Source: Actinomycetota bacterium
GTDB lineage: Bacteria; Actinomycetota; Aquicultoria; Aquicultorales; Aquicultoraceae
Direction: 5' to 3'
Assembly (NCBI GenBank): GCA_018333515.1
Contig: JAGXSZ010000023.1
Location: 62,001 to 126,000 of the forward strand
Length of the DNA stretch: 64,000 nucleotides
Made by a program: the position numbers and the translations under genes. The notes under the pieces are model-generated. The model was not told the origin of the DNA. It ran no database searches and saw only the letters and a program-made list of their open reading frames with translations. This document shows positions 1-6,840 of the stretch, in pieces (the first letter of the stretch is position 1; the number at the start of each line of letters is the position of its first letter).

Positions 1-556
1 TGCGGCGCTCGACTATCCCGAGCTTTATCAAGAGCACAATGACGAGCGGGGCCTCAAAGACCACCCCGAAAGATATCAGAAAGAGCGAGACGAACCCGAT
101 ATAATCGTCGGCCTTCATGAGGAATTCGAGCTGGCCCTGACCCTGGCCGTAGAGCCAGGTTATCGCGGCGGGCAGGACTACGTAGAAAGCGAAGGCCACA
201 CCGGAAAAGAAGAGCGTGACCATAACCGGCAATATCGTGAAGACGTATTTTCGCTCTTTCTCCTGGAAAGCCGGCGCGAAAAACGCGAGTACCTGGTATA
301 TGATGTATGGTGAAGTAAGGATAAAGCCGCCGATAATCGCCAGTTTGAACCGGACCATAAAGACCTGCATGAAACCGAAGACTGTAAACTGCAAGTCCTT
401 TAACTCGTCCGGCAGCGGCGACTTGATGAAATCGAGTATCGGTTCAAAAAAGAGATAGCAGGCAAGCGTCGCGACTACCAATACCAAGACGGACGATATC
501 AGCCTGCGCCGAAATTCATCCAGGTGTTCCAAGAAGGACATCTCAACGTCGCTCAA
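1..556 (-). CDS. tatC: Sec-independent translocase subunit TatC (partial)
   Basis: TatC is the multi-spanning receptor of the twin-arginine pathway, which moves folded proteins across the cytoplasmic membrane. The reading frame is open to the window edge, so about 185 N-terminal residues are seen of a usual ~240. The N-terminus reads MSDVEMSFLEHLDEFRRRL, the hallmark first cytoplasmic segment, and FAPAFQEKERKY and ISFGVVFEAPLV (with the conserved membrane Glu) follow. I chose the TTG start at 556 because GGAGG lies 8 nt upstream; an in-frame ATG at 541 is the alternative. It follows tatA by 43 nt, a normal tatAC operon. Confidence 0.93.
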   Translation of the reverse strand, partial: MSDVEMSFLEHLDEFRRRLISSVLVLVVATLACYLFFEPILDFIKSPLPDELKDLQFTVFGFMQVFMVRFKLAIIGGFILTSPYIIYQVLAFFAPAFQEKERKYVFTILPVMVTLFFSGVAFAFYVVLPAAITWLYGQGQGQLEFLMKADDYIGFVSLFLISFGVVFEAPLVIVLLIKLGIVERR

Positions 557-599
557 ACACTATACCTCCAAACCGTGACAACAGTGAACGCGCCGGGGA

Positions 600-821
600 T
601 TAAGCCGACTCGCTATCCCCTTTGTCTTCTTTGCCCAGAGTGCTGATAGGCTCGACCAGATCTTTTTGAACCGCGGTTCGAATCCCTTGAGATGCCTTCT
701 TCAACTCCTGCAGAGCTTTACCCAACGACCTAGCCATCTCCGGCAACCTCTTCGGTCCAAAGACAATCAACGCAAGAGCCAATATGAATATTAATTCAGT
801 CGGTCCTAAACCTAAAAACAT
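600..821 (-). CDS. tatA: Twin-arginine translocase pore subunit TatA
   Basis: TatA oligomers form the transport pore of the Tat system. The 73-residue protein has the standard layout: a short N-terminus, one transmembrane helix (about residues 6-20), the hinge FGPKRLPE, then an amphipathic helix and an acidic tail. GAGGAAG lies a few bases before the ATG. Only one TatA/B-type gene is visible next to tatC, as in minimal Gram-positive TatAC systems. It lies 75 nt after the RsbW-like gene on the same strand and could be co-transcribed with it. Confidence 0.93.
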   Translation of the reverse strand: MFLGLGPTELIFILALALIVFGPKRLPEMARSLGKALQELKKASQGIRTAVQKDLVEPISTLGKEDKGDSESA

Positions 822-896
822 ATACTTCCTCTAAAAAACATAGTAACAACCGCACTCGTCGAAGTCTAGGGCTCTGAGGGTGTTATGGGCAGCGCG

Positions 897-1325
897 TTAT
901 TCGGGGAGCCGGGCCGGGACATTCTTCGTAAGCCTTATGATGACGCCGTCCGGGCTCGCCCTCGCGATCTCTACTTTATCCATAATGCTCACGAGTATGC
1001 TCATCCCTAAATCACGTTCATGGAGTTGGCGGCTCGCGAACTCGGCGCCCGCCTCTTCGCCGACAAAATAGATGATGTCTATGAGCATGCGCTCGTCTTT
1101 GATGTATGCGCTCATTGTCAGCAGATGCTTATCGGGGGGCGCCTGCTTGTGGAGCTGCAGAATGGCGTTGGTGCAAGCCTCGGATACCGCGAGCTTGATG
1201 TCTTCGACGGCATCACCATCGTAGTCAAGCAAGTCCGCGAACGCGGCCACGACAAGGCGCACCACACTGACATACTCCGGCTTGGCCGGTATTGTGATTA
1301 ACGTAGGTTGGTCGAAATGGGCCAC
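897..1325 (-). CDS. RsbW/SpoIIAB-like serine kinase, anti-sigma factor
   Basis: This is an HATPase-type anti-sigma factor kinase. In partner switching such a protein holds a sigma factor inactive and phosphorylates its STAS antagonist. The 142-residue protein has the N-box DIKLAVSEACTNAI (Glu49, Asn53) and the G-box-like DLGMSIL (105-111). The middle DxGxG-type box is poorly recognisable (IIYFVGEEAGAEF), so the ATP lid is divergent. It starts 3 nt after the stop of the STAS gene, so the two form an rsbV-rsbW pair. Unlike Bacillus sigB operons, no sigma factor gene follows; tatA does. Its target sigma factor is therefore encoded outside this window. Confidence 0.85.
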   Translation of the reverse strand: MAHFDQPTLITIPAKPEYVSVVRLVVAAFADLLDYDGDAVEDIKLAVSEACTNAILQLHKQAPPDKHLLTMSAYIKDERMLIDIIYFVGEEAGAEFASRQLHERDLGMSILVSIMDKVEIARASPDGVIIRLTKNVPARLPE

Positions 1326-1328
1326 TTA

Positions 1329-1676
1329 TTACGACCCTTTGATACTGTTTATAGCTTCTTCTTCAGACGAGAAAATCGGGAATACCTTAACCAGCCCGGT
1401 AATCCTAAATATCTTCAGGATGTTCTCCTGCGTGCAGACCAATAGAATCGACCCCTGATGGGACTTAACGCGCTTGAGACCGCCGACCAGCACGCCCAGA
1501 CCCGAGCTATCCATGAACTCCACCTTTTGGAGGTCGATGATGATATTGAATTTCCCTTCGTCGACGATATCGATGAGCCTGCTCTTCAACTTTGGAGCGG
1601 TATATACGTCAACCTCTCCCTCGAGGATTATAACGCCTACACCTTCGACTTCTTTGCTCTCGATCTTCAAATCCAC
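1329..1676 (-). CDS. STAS-domain anti-sigma factor antagonist (RsbV/SpoIIAA-like)
   Basis: This single-domain STAS protein (115 residues) binds the anti-sigma kinase when dephosphorylated and so frees the sigma factor. The sequence FMDSSGLGVLVGGL (about 55-67) is the diagnostic phosphorylation loop, with the target Ser among residues 57-58. The first 50 residues give the usual beta-strand pattern (IILEGEVDVYTAPKLKSRL). It is the first gene of the pair with the RsbW-like kinase. A sigma-B-type promoter (1722-1747) lies about 50 bp upstream, which would make the switch autoregulated. Confidence 0.9.
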   Translation of the reverse strand: MDLKIESKEVEGVGVIILEGEVDVYTAPKLKSRLIDIVDEGKFNIIIDLQKVEFMDSSGLGVLVGGLKRVKSHQGSILLVCTQENILKIFRITGLVKVFPIFSSEEEAINSIKGS

Positions 1677-1721
1677 GCGCCACCTCCAAAATAGTAAGCC
1701 TTAAACCGCTTCAACACGCTT

Positions 1722-1747
1722 ATACCACACGGAAAGCCCGGCCAAAC
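1722..1747 (-). promoter_or_regulatory. Candidate sigma-B-type promoter of the rsbV-rsbW pair
   Basis: On the minus strand GTTTGG (1742-1747), a 14-nt spacer and TGGTAT (1722-1727) are seen 46 nt before the STAS start. The known sigma-B consensus is GTTTAA-N12-14-GGGTAT. The spacing equals that of the sites before two KGG genes. The -10 has one mismatch in GGG. Confidence 0.5.
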
Positions 1748-1756
1748 TCCGACGCT

Positions 1757-1770
1757 ATTTAGCGCTAAAT
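1757..1770. repeat. 14-bp perfect palindrome upstream of rsbV
   Basis: ATTTAGCGCTAAAT reads the same on both strands and lies just upstream of the candidate sigma-B-type promoter, in an otherwise empty 237-bp gap between rsbV and the phosphoribosyltransferase. It could be an operator; no regulator is assigned. Confidence 0.4.
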
Positions 1771-1913
1771 CGCTATTCAAACAAAAAAACATAAAGGCGA
1801 TTTATTACGAAAAGTCATCGCGCCAATTATTTTTCCCAAACAAGCGCTGCCTTAAACTTTGCCGCTCATATCATTCTATGTAAAAAGCAAGCGCTTTACA
1901 ATCAAACATTAGA

Positions 1914-2543
1914 TTAACGATGTTCGCTTAGTATTTCAGTGACTTCCGCATCGGTCGTCTGCTCAAAGACCTCATAGAACTGGCCTACCGCGAAGAATCG
2001 CTCGTGGACCTCGACGCAGACTATCTCGTCCACCTCTTTTTTGAGCATCTCATAGGTGTCGCGCGGTGCGACCGGCACCGCGAGCACAAGCGCGCCGGGG
2101 TCTTCTTGCTTGACGGCTCGGATAGCCGCGAGCGCCGTATATCCGGTGGCCAGCCCGTCATCGACGAGCAGAACGACCCGGCTCTGAACCCCGTGGGGCG
2201 GGCGGGCGCCCACGTAGAGTTGACGCCTGCGCTCTATCTCTCGGAGCTGATTGTCTATCTCTTGCTCGATATAGGAAGCGGGGATATTCAGCTGCGAGAC
2301 TAGCGTCCGGTTTATCATCGGATGGTCGCGAGAGAGCACCGCCCCTATGGCCAGCTCGGGGTTGCCGGGGGCGCCGATCTTTCTCGGGATAACTACATCC
2401 AGCTTGAGGTTGAGCGCCTGAGCGACCTCATAGCCGACAACGACTCCGCCTCGCGGAATCGCTAATACGACCGCGTCGGTATCTTTGTATTCGAGCAGCT
2501 TCATGGCGAGTTTCCGACCCGCGTCGACTCTGTCTTTAAACAT
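1914..2543 (-). CDS. Predicted phosphoribosyltransferase (COG1926 type)
   Basis: This is a type I phosphoribosyltransferase fold protein of 209 residues. The PRPP-binding loop is VVLLVDDGLATGYT (123-136), and the N-terminal half carries the conserved IPRGGVVVGYEVA and RKIGAPGNPELAIGAV segments of this uncharacterised family. The substrate is not known; members are often found beside stress genes. A run of Arg/Glu residues (100-110) is probably a surface helix. It lies between the rsbV promoter region and the KGG genes, all on the minus strand. Confidence 0.85.
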   Translation of the reverse strand: MFKDRVDAGRKLAMKLLEYKDTDAVVLAIPRGGVVVGYEVAQALNLKLDVVIPRKIGAPGNPELAIGAVLSRDHPMINRTLVSQLNIPASYIEQEIDNQLREIERRRQLYVGARPPHGVQSRVVLLVDDGLATGYTALAAIRAVKQEDPGALVLAVPVAPRDTYEMLKKEVDEIVCVEVHERFFAVGQFYEVFEQTTDAEVTEILSEHR

Positions 2544-2554
2544 GCCTCACCTTA

Positions 2555-2580
2555 TAGTAGCTCAGGGCTTTAGCCCTGAA
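2555..2580. repeat. Copy 1 (half element) of an interspersed hairpin repeat
   Basis: The core TCAGGGCTTTAGCCCTGA forms an 8-bp stem. It is preceded by GTAG as in the fuller copies at 9855-9905 and 58410-58480. It sits 8 nt past the stop of the first KGG gene and could act as its transcript end, though no U-run follows. Confidence 0.7.
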
Positions 2581-2588
2581 CGGCGGCC

Positions 2589-2819
2589 CTACATAGCCTT
2601 TTTGCCCTTCTCTATCAAACTCTTGACTTTTTGGCCGCCCTTGTGGCCGATCTCCTCGTAAAACTCATGGCCGTACTTCTCCTTGGTCGTCTGGCCGCCT
2701 TTCTTGCCGCCCTTGTGGCCTATCTCTTCGTAAAACTCATGGCCGTACTTCTTCGAGGTAGTGTGGCCGCCTTTGCGGCCCGCCTCGCTCACCGTCATTT
2801 TACCTTTTTCATCAGACAC
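2589..2819 (-). CDS. KGG-repeat stress protein 1 (Con-10/GsiB type)
   Basis: This small, very hydrophilic protein (76 residues) is made of KGG motifs (PF10685 type). Relatives include Bacillus GsiB and fungal Con-10, which are linked to desiccation or general stress. It opens with GKMTVSEAGRKGG and continues with repeats of the form KYGHEFYEEIGHKGG; three KGG units are seen. I chose the GTG start at 2819 because AAGGGGG lies 8 nt upstream and the protein then begins like its paralogues (MSDEKGKMTV). A good sigma-B-type promoter (2846-2871) precedes it. The mechanism is unknown; the repeats suggest an intrinsically disordered protectant. Confidence 0.88.
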   Translation of the reverse strand: MSDEKGKMTVSEAGRKGGHTTSKKYGHEFYEEIGHKGGKKGGQTTKEKYGHEFYEEIGHKGGQKVKSLIEKGKKAM

Positions 2820-2845
2820 AAACGTCGCCCCCTTTCGGGCATTAA

Positions 2846-2871
2846 ATACCCTGGCGAAGACCTCTCTAAAC
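2846..2871 (-). promoter_or_regulatory. Sigma-B-type promoter of KGG gene 1
   Basis: On the minus strand GTTTAG (2866-2871), a 14-nt spacer and a perfect GGGTAT (2846-2851) lie 27 nt before the GTG start. This is a near-perfect match to the sigma-B consensus. Confidence 0.7.
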
Positions 2872-2965
2872 ACGAAACACTTAGATGTCTGCCCGACGAA
2901 ACAAGGCAAGCACTCCATGCTCGCAAACGCCGGGCGCTGTGCGCCCGAACGTCGCCGGAAAATAA

Positions 2966-2999
2966 TTAGGAGCGGCAGCGCGCTCGCTGCCGCTCCTAA
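2966..2999 (-). terminator. Rho-independent terminator of KGG gene 2
   Basis: A perfect 15-bp stem (2966-2980 with 2985-2999) closes on a 4-nt loop. It begins 31 nt after the stop of KGG gene 2 and is followed on the minus strand by TTATTTT. Confidence 0.85.
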
Positions 3000-3029
3000 C
3001 GTATCATACGCGAAAGATATCGGGTAGGC

Positions 3030-3191
3030 TTAGCGTGACGCTTGTTTGCCGCGCTCGATTAACTCCTTAACCTTCTGACCGCCCTTGTGGCCGATCTCTT
3101 CGTAAAACTCACGTCCATATTTTTTAGCGGTTGTCTTTCCGCCTTTGCGGCCCGCTTCGCTCACCGTCATCTTGCCTTTTTCCTCCGCCAT
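3030..3191 (-). CDS. KGG-repeat stress protein 2
   Basis: This is the shortest paralogue (53 residues): MAEEKGKMTVSEAGRKGG, one KYGREFYEEIGHKGG unit, then the basic tail QKVKELIERGKQASR. The ATG at 3191 has an ideal AGGAGGTGA 7 nt upstream, so the longer frame reaching 3329 is not used. It has its own sigma-B-type promoter (3233-3258) and terminator, so it is a stand-alone unit within the KGG cluster. Function as for the family (stress protection) is inferred. Confidence 0.88.
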   Translation of the reverse strand: MAEEKGKMTVSEAGRKGGKTTAKKYGREFYEEIGHKGGQKVKELIERGKQASR

Positions 3192-3232
3192 CTGCGTCAC
3201 CTCCTTTAGGATAAGCCGTTGGCACTTGTTTT

Positions 3233-3258
3233 GTACCCCGTGTACAAACCTCTTAAAC
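3233..3258 (-). promoter_or_regulatory. Sigma-B-type promoter of KGG gene 2
   Basis: On the minus strand a perfect GTTTAA (3253-3258), a 14-nt spacer and GGGTAC (3233-3238) lie 42 nt before the ATG. Confidence 0.7.
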
Positions 3259-3334
3259 TGCAACTGCCGCAGACCGCGAGGTTTAAAAGACGTAATCGCA
3301 GCTGAGAATCGTGAGCTAAATCGACGCAAAGGAA

Positions 3335-3634
3335 TTATTCCTCCGCTTTCTTTCCCTCCTCAATCAAGCGCTTCACCGCTTGTCCGCCTTTGTGGCCTAT
3401 CTCCTCATAGAACCCGTGCCCGTACTTCTCTTTAGTCGCTCTCCCGCCTTTGGGCCCCCCTATCTTTCCGCCCTTTTCGCCTATCTCCTCGAAAAATTGC
3501 CGCCCATATTTTTCGGATGTAGCCTTGCCGCCTTTTCGGCCGGCCTCGCTCACCGTCATCTTACCTTTATCGGCCCGCTCTTCCGCCTCTTCCCGCTCCG
3601 CCCGGTCCGCCTTATTTGCCATGTCTTCCGGCAC
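3335..3634 (-). CDS. KGG-repeat stress protein 3, with acidic N-terminal extension
   Basis: This 99-residue member differs from its paralogues by a charged N-terminal stretch (NKADRAEREEAEERADKGK) before the common MTVSEAGRKGG start. It has KYGRQFFEEIGEKGG, a spacer KIGGPKGGRATKEKYG and a final FYEEIGHKGG unit. The GTG at 3634 has GGGAGGTGA 8 nt upstream; the frame runs to 3682 without a better site. A sigma-B-type promoter (3698-3722) lies upstream. The extension may give different solubility or partner binding; this is inference. Confidence 0.85.
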   Translation of the reverse strand: MPEDMANKADRAEREEAEERADKGKMTVSEAGRKGGKATSEKYGRQFFEEIGEKGGKIGGPKGGRATKEKYGHGFYEEIGHKGGQAVKRLIEEGKKAEE

Positions 3635-3697
3635 CGTCCTCACCTCCCGCAGGGTCTTGCCCCGGTACCGAATAGATTGCATCCGTTCTTCAAAGTT

Positions 3698-3722
3698 CTA
3701 CCCAAGAGTCAGACCCTTTAAC
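3698..3722 (-). promoter_or_regulatory. Sigma-B-type promoter of KGG gene 3
   Basis: On the minus strand GTTAAA (3717-3722), a 13-nt spacer and GGGTAG (3698-3703) lie about 64 nt before the GTG start. There is one mismatch in each hexamer. Confidence 0.55.
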
Positions 3723-3774
3723 CTACCCTTGAAAACCACTTCAAGTCAGGGCCATCGGATACGTGCGCCCCGCC

Positions 3775-3807
3775 GGGCGCACCACTAAAACGGGCGCACC
3801 ACTAAAA
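3775..3807. repeat. 16-bp direct repeat, two copies
   Basis: GGGCGCACCACTAAAA occurs at 3775-3790 and again at 3792-3807, one base apart. It lies just past the terminator of KGG gene 4, probably a local slippage duplication. Confidence 0.8.
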
Positions 3808-3830
3808 AAGGGCAGCGATTCGCTGCCCTT
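3808..3830 (-). terminator. Rho-independent terminator of KGG gene 4
   Basis: A 10-bp stem AAGGGCAGCG / CGCTGCCCTT with a 3-nt loop lies 19 nt after the stop, and the minus strand continues with a run of six T. Confidence 0.85.
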
Positions 3831-3849
3831 CTGAGCGGGGTCGTGTCAG

Positions 3850-4068
3850 CTAGGCTCTCTTCTTACCTTCTTCGATTAGTCTCTTTACTTTTTGGCCGCC
3901 CTTGTGGCCTATTTCTTCGTAAAATTCCGGGCCATATTTCTTCGAGGTGGTCTCGCCACCCTTTTTACCGATTTCTTCGTAGAATTCCGGGCCATATTTC
4001 TTGGATGTAGTCATCCCGCCTTTGCGACCTGCCTCGCTCACCGTCATCTTACCTTTTTCTTTGGCCAT
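3850..4068 (-). CDS. KGG-repeat stress protein 4
   Basis: This 72-residue paralogue begins MAKEKGKMTVSEAGRKGG, then carries two nearly identical units (TTSKKYGPEFYEEIG) with KKGG and HKGG ends and the basic tail QKVKRLIEEGKKRA. The ATG at 4068 has GGGAGGTGA 8 nt upstream; a GTG at 4077 is possible but less well placed. It ends in a clear terminator. Unlike genes 1-3, I found no convincing sigma-B-type promoter upstream (236 bp, otherwise featureless). Confidence 0.88.
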   Translation of the reverse strand: MAKEKGKMTVSEAGRKGGMTTSKKYGPEFYEEIGKKGGETTSKKYGPEFYEEIGHKGGQKVKRLIEEGKKRA

Positions 4069-4304
4069 ACCTTTCACCTCCCGTTTGTGGACTCAAGACC
4101 GTCTCTCCCGACTCATGTTCCCAGCTCAAGCCAGCCTAATTCCTTATGGTTTCGTGTAGTACATTGCCTGCTTTACATCTCACCATCTTTCTTTTACCCC
4201 TTTTTTCATCAGTCAATCGCCAAATCACAAAAATATTTAAAAATAACTTGGAGTGCTGGAAAGCTTTGAGGATATCACCATTGCCAAGCTAAAACATCCG
4301 GTCT

Positions 4305-5001
4305 CTATTTAGCATCCGGCCGGTTGTACGCGGTATGCATGCCTTCAAGCCGGCGTAATATATGTTCTATGATGTCTTTGGCGACGTCCCGGCCGGTAAA
4401 TAGATGCGACGACTTCGCCGCCGACGACAAACGCACGGATGTCGCGCCCGGGGTTTGATATGTATTCTTGGAGGTATATTACCTTGTGCTCATCGAGAAT
4501 ACGCTTAACCCGCGCCCCGGCACTGCGGGCAGAGCTATTGACCCGGATGACCCCGTAGCCCTGAAATCCGTATATCGGCTTCACAATGACATCATCGTGC
4601 GCGCTCAGAAATCCCTCGGCATATTCCATCGTCTGAGCGATTATACCGGTCGGCACCGGAAGGCCGTGCTCCTGAAGCATATAGCTGGTCAAGAACTTAC
4701 TCTCGGCGATCTGCAGGGCAGCCGGCGAGTTGACGATGATGACCCCCGCCTTGTCGAGCTGCTCGAAAATCTCAAACTGGAAGTCGGTATCACCGCGAAA
4801 ATCGAGCCCCCGCACCACCAGAGAATCGAAATAGGTGCCTTCAAGCGCACCGATTTTTATCGCGCGGCGCCCGTCAAGCTCTACCGAGAACTCGATGGGG
4901 TCGACGACCTTCGCCTCTGCAACACGCGCTGCAGCTTCGAAGAGGTCCCTGGCCGTGCCGTCGGTCTCGAAGGTGCTCGTCACAATCCCTATACGATACA
5001 A
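4305..5001 (-). pseudogene. ATP-grasp (RimK-like) ligase with a C-terminal deletion
   Basis: The open frame (4345-5001, 218 residues) is clearly RimK-like: ATP-grasp signatures VIVKPIYGFQGYGVIRV and YLQEYISNPGRDIRAFVVGGEVVASIYR. Right after IYR the sequence goes into RPGRRQRHHRTYITPA and stops. The family normally goes on ~90 residues with the metal-binding E-x-N strand. In the next frame (4305 to about 4395) a typical family ending, GRDVAKDIIEHILRRLEG, is still readable. So some 60-70 codons with the catalytic metal ligands have been deleted, with a frameshift, at a GGCCGG-like junction near 4390. A sigma-B-type promoter (5120-5144) is intact. It is a probable pseudogene, or an assembly collapse. 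Confidence 0.75.
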
Positions 5002-5119
5002 AGCGCGCTCCCTCAGTAGACGGGCTCTACGCTGACTTCTAGCCTCGTGTAGGCGTTAGAGCCCGGCTCCTGCTTCTCCCACATCGATGCCTAAGATAAA
5101 TCCCACATTCCGCTACTTA

Positions 5120-5144
5120 ATACCCTTCTAACTGAGGGTTAAAC
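5120..5144 (-). promoter_or_regulatory. Sigma-B-type promoter of the ATP-grasp gene
   Basis: On the minus strand a perfect GTTTAA (5139-5144), a 13-nt spacer and a perfect GGGTAT (5120-5125) match the sigma-B consensus fully. The start codon at 5001 lies about 119 nt downstream. The rest of the 288-bp gap holds nothing I recognise. Confidence 0.65.
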
Positions 5145-5289
5145 TGCCATCACGGGCAACAGTGGCAAAAAACATCGAATCGCGCAGCGCTACGACCTGG
5201 CAGACCTGTGGTTATACAACATCGCGAACTCCGCGATGAGATATGGGTAAGAACAATATGCGGGGAATACCGCGACAGCGGAGACCATA

Positions 5290-6033
5290 GTGCACGATGA
5301 GTACACGCGCAAGAAACTTCATATCGGGACATCCGGTTGGAGCTACCGCCACTGGCAGGATTCCTTCTATCCGCGCGGCGTTATGCCGCGCTATTGGTTG
5401 GCCTTTTATGCGGAGCACTTCTCGACAGTCGAGATAAACAACTCTTTCTACCGCCTACCCGAAAGAGAGACCTTCGCCAACTGGTCGACGGCAACGCCGG
5501 ACGATTTTACCTTCGCCGTTAAGGCAAGCCGTTACATAACACAATTCAAGAAACTTAGCGGCACCGAAGACGCGGTTCGCAGGGTGCTGGACAATGCTCG
5601 CGGGCTCGGGACTAAACTCGGGCCGATTCTCTTCCAGCTACCCGCTAACTGGCATCTAAACCTGGAGCGCTTCGCCGATTTCACGGCATCGCTACCCCCC
5701 GGCTACCAATACGCCTTCGAATTTCGCCACGACAGCTGGCTATGCGGGGATGTTTACCGGCTCCTTAGAGACAAGGGCCTTGCTTTCTGCATCTCTGACG
5801 CACCCTCCTGGTCGACCTCGCTAGAGACGACCGCGCCCTTCGCCTATATACGACTGCATGGCGGCAGAGTCCTCTACGGTTCAGAATACTCCGAGGGCGA
5901 GCTTAACAAGTGGGCTAGGCTCATCGAACAGTTTGCGGAGCAGCAGTTGGAGGTCTTCGTATACTTCAACAACGACGCGCAAGGTTATGCAGTCAAAAAC
6001 GCCCTGCGGTTGAAGAATATACTAGGTGCCTAA
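5290..6033 (+). CDS. DUF72 (YecE-like) TIM-barrel protein
   Basis: This 247-residue protein has the DUF72 signature: HIGTSGWSYRHWQDSFYP at the N-terminus, VEINNSFYRLPERETFANW, FAVKASRYITQFKKL, and a late FVYFNNDAQGYAVKNAL. The family adopts a TIM-barrel fold related to xylose isomerase-like enzymes; the reaction is unknown. The GTG at 5290 has GGAG 6 nt upstream. It is one of the few plus-strand genes in the first 30 kb and ends at a bidirectional terminator facing the lactonase-like gene. Confidence 0.9.
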   Translation: MHDEYTRKKLHIGTSGWSYRHWQDSFYPRGVMPRYWLAFYAEHFSTVEINNSFYRLPERETFANWSTATPDDFTFAVKASRYITQFKKLSGTEDAVRRVLDNARGLGTKLGPILFQLPANWHLNLERFADFTASLPPGYQYAFEFRHDSWLCGDVYRLLRDKGLAFCISDAPSWSTSLETTAPFAYIRLHGGRVLYGSEYSEGELNKWARLIEQFAEQQLEVFVYFNNDAQGYAVKNALRLKNILGA

Positions 6034-6037
6034 CATA

Positions 6038-6067
6038 AAAAAAGCCGGCGGATGCCGGCGTTTCTTT
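6038..6067. terminator. Bidirectional terminator
   Basis: GCCGGC-GGAT-GCCGGC (6044-6059) is flanked by A7 on the left and TTTCTTT on the right, between two convergent genes. It can serve both strands. Confidence 0.85.
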
Positions 6068-6087
6068 ATGCTTTGCGGCCGTCTCTT

Positions 6088-6837
6088 CTATCCGATCGTG
6101 TCGACCGAGGAGAAGCTCGGCTCGTGGAGCGGCAATATTATGTCGGCGAGGTCGCGCACGCGTATTACCTGCTCGTAGGCGTCATAAGCGTTGACATGAA
6201 CGCCCGGCGCCAAGACCTCCATCTCCATCGCTTTTATCACCGGCGGCGGGTCGAAGTTCTCATTGATGACGCAGAACCCCGTGATTGCCGCAAGGCCCTC
6301 TTCGGTGTCGACCAGGATGGTCAGCGAACCCGGGGTGTGCGAAGGCGTATGTATTACGCGCACGCCCTCGACAATCTCCATCTCGTCACCGTCTACGACG
6401 ACTATTTTTCCCGCGGCCTCGATTCCTTCGATGAACTCGAGTTCATAGCGGAAATCAAGCGGTTTGGGGTCGTGAATCCGCTCCAATTCGAGTTTGTGGA
6501 TATAGAATTTCGCGTTCGCGCACTTGATATCGTTTTCGCAGTGGTCGTTGTGGAGATGCGTGTGTATGACGATGTCTATCTCCTCCGGCTTGAGGCCCCA
6601 CTTAGCCAGACCCTCTTCGAAGGTGTGTATCTTCCCGCCGATGCGTTCTTCTCGCTCTTTCGACGGGAGAACACCCATCAGCGCGGTATCGACCAGGACC
6701 TTCTTGTCGCCGCCTTCGAGATACCATACGTATACCGGGATATGAAACTCGGTGCCGTAATTATGCTGGTAGGTCATGATACCCTTATCGATGACCTTGC
6801 TACCGACCACAATCGGGTGGATCTTGTACTTTGCCAT
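6088..6837 (-). CDS. AHL-lactonase-like metallo-beta-lactamase fold hydrolase
   Basis: This 249-residue metallo-beta-lactamase fold enzyme resembles the N-acyl homoserine lactonase family. The metal motif HTHLHNDH (92-99) provides HxHxDH, His167 lies in HTPSHTPGS and a late His238 in LPLHEPSF. The bridging Asp normally found near residue 186 is replaced: the segment reads AITGFCVINENF. The true substrate is therefore uncertain and lactonase activity should not be assumed. It starts 3 nt after the TPR gene stop, so the two are an operon, and it ends at a shared terminator. Confidence 0.8.
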   Translation of the reverse strand: MAKYKIHPIVVGSKVIDKGIMTYQHNYGTEFHIPVYVWYLEGGDKKVLVDTALMGVLPSKEREERIGGKIHTFEEGLAKWGLKPEEIDIVIHTHLHNDHCENDIKCANAKFYIHKLELERIHDPKPLDFRYELEFIEGIEAAGKIVVVDGDEMEIVEGVRVIHTPSHTPGSLTILVDTEEGLAAITGFCVINENFDPPPVIKAMEMEVLAPGVHVNAYDAYEQVIRVRDLADIILPLHEPSFSSVDTIG

Positions 6838-6840
6838 AAC

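Noticed and set aside
2631-4269. Plus-strand frames across the KGG genes
   Set aside because: Hydrophobic mirror translations caused by the repeated KGG codons on the other strand.
4069-4304. Sigma-B-type promoter for KGG gene 4
   Set aside because: Only GGGAAC and GGGTAA strings with no proper -35 were found.
5212-5289. Sigma-B-type promoter for the DUF72 gene
   Set aside because: A GGGTAA is present (near 5227) but no GTTT lies at the right distance.
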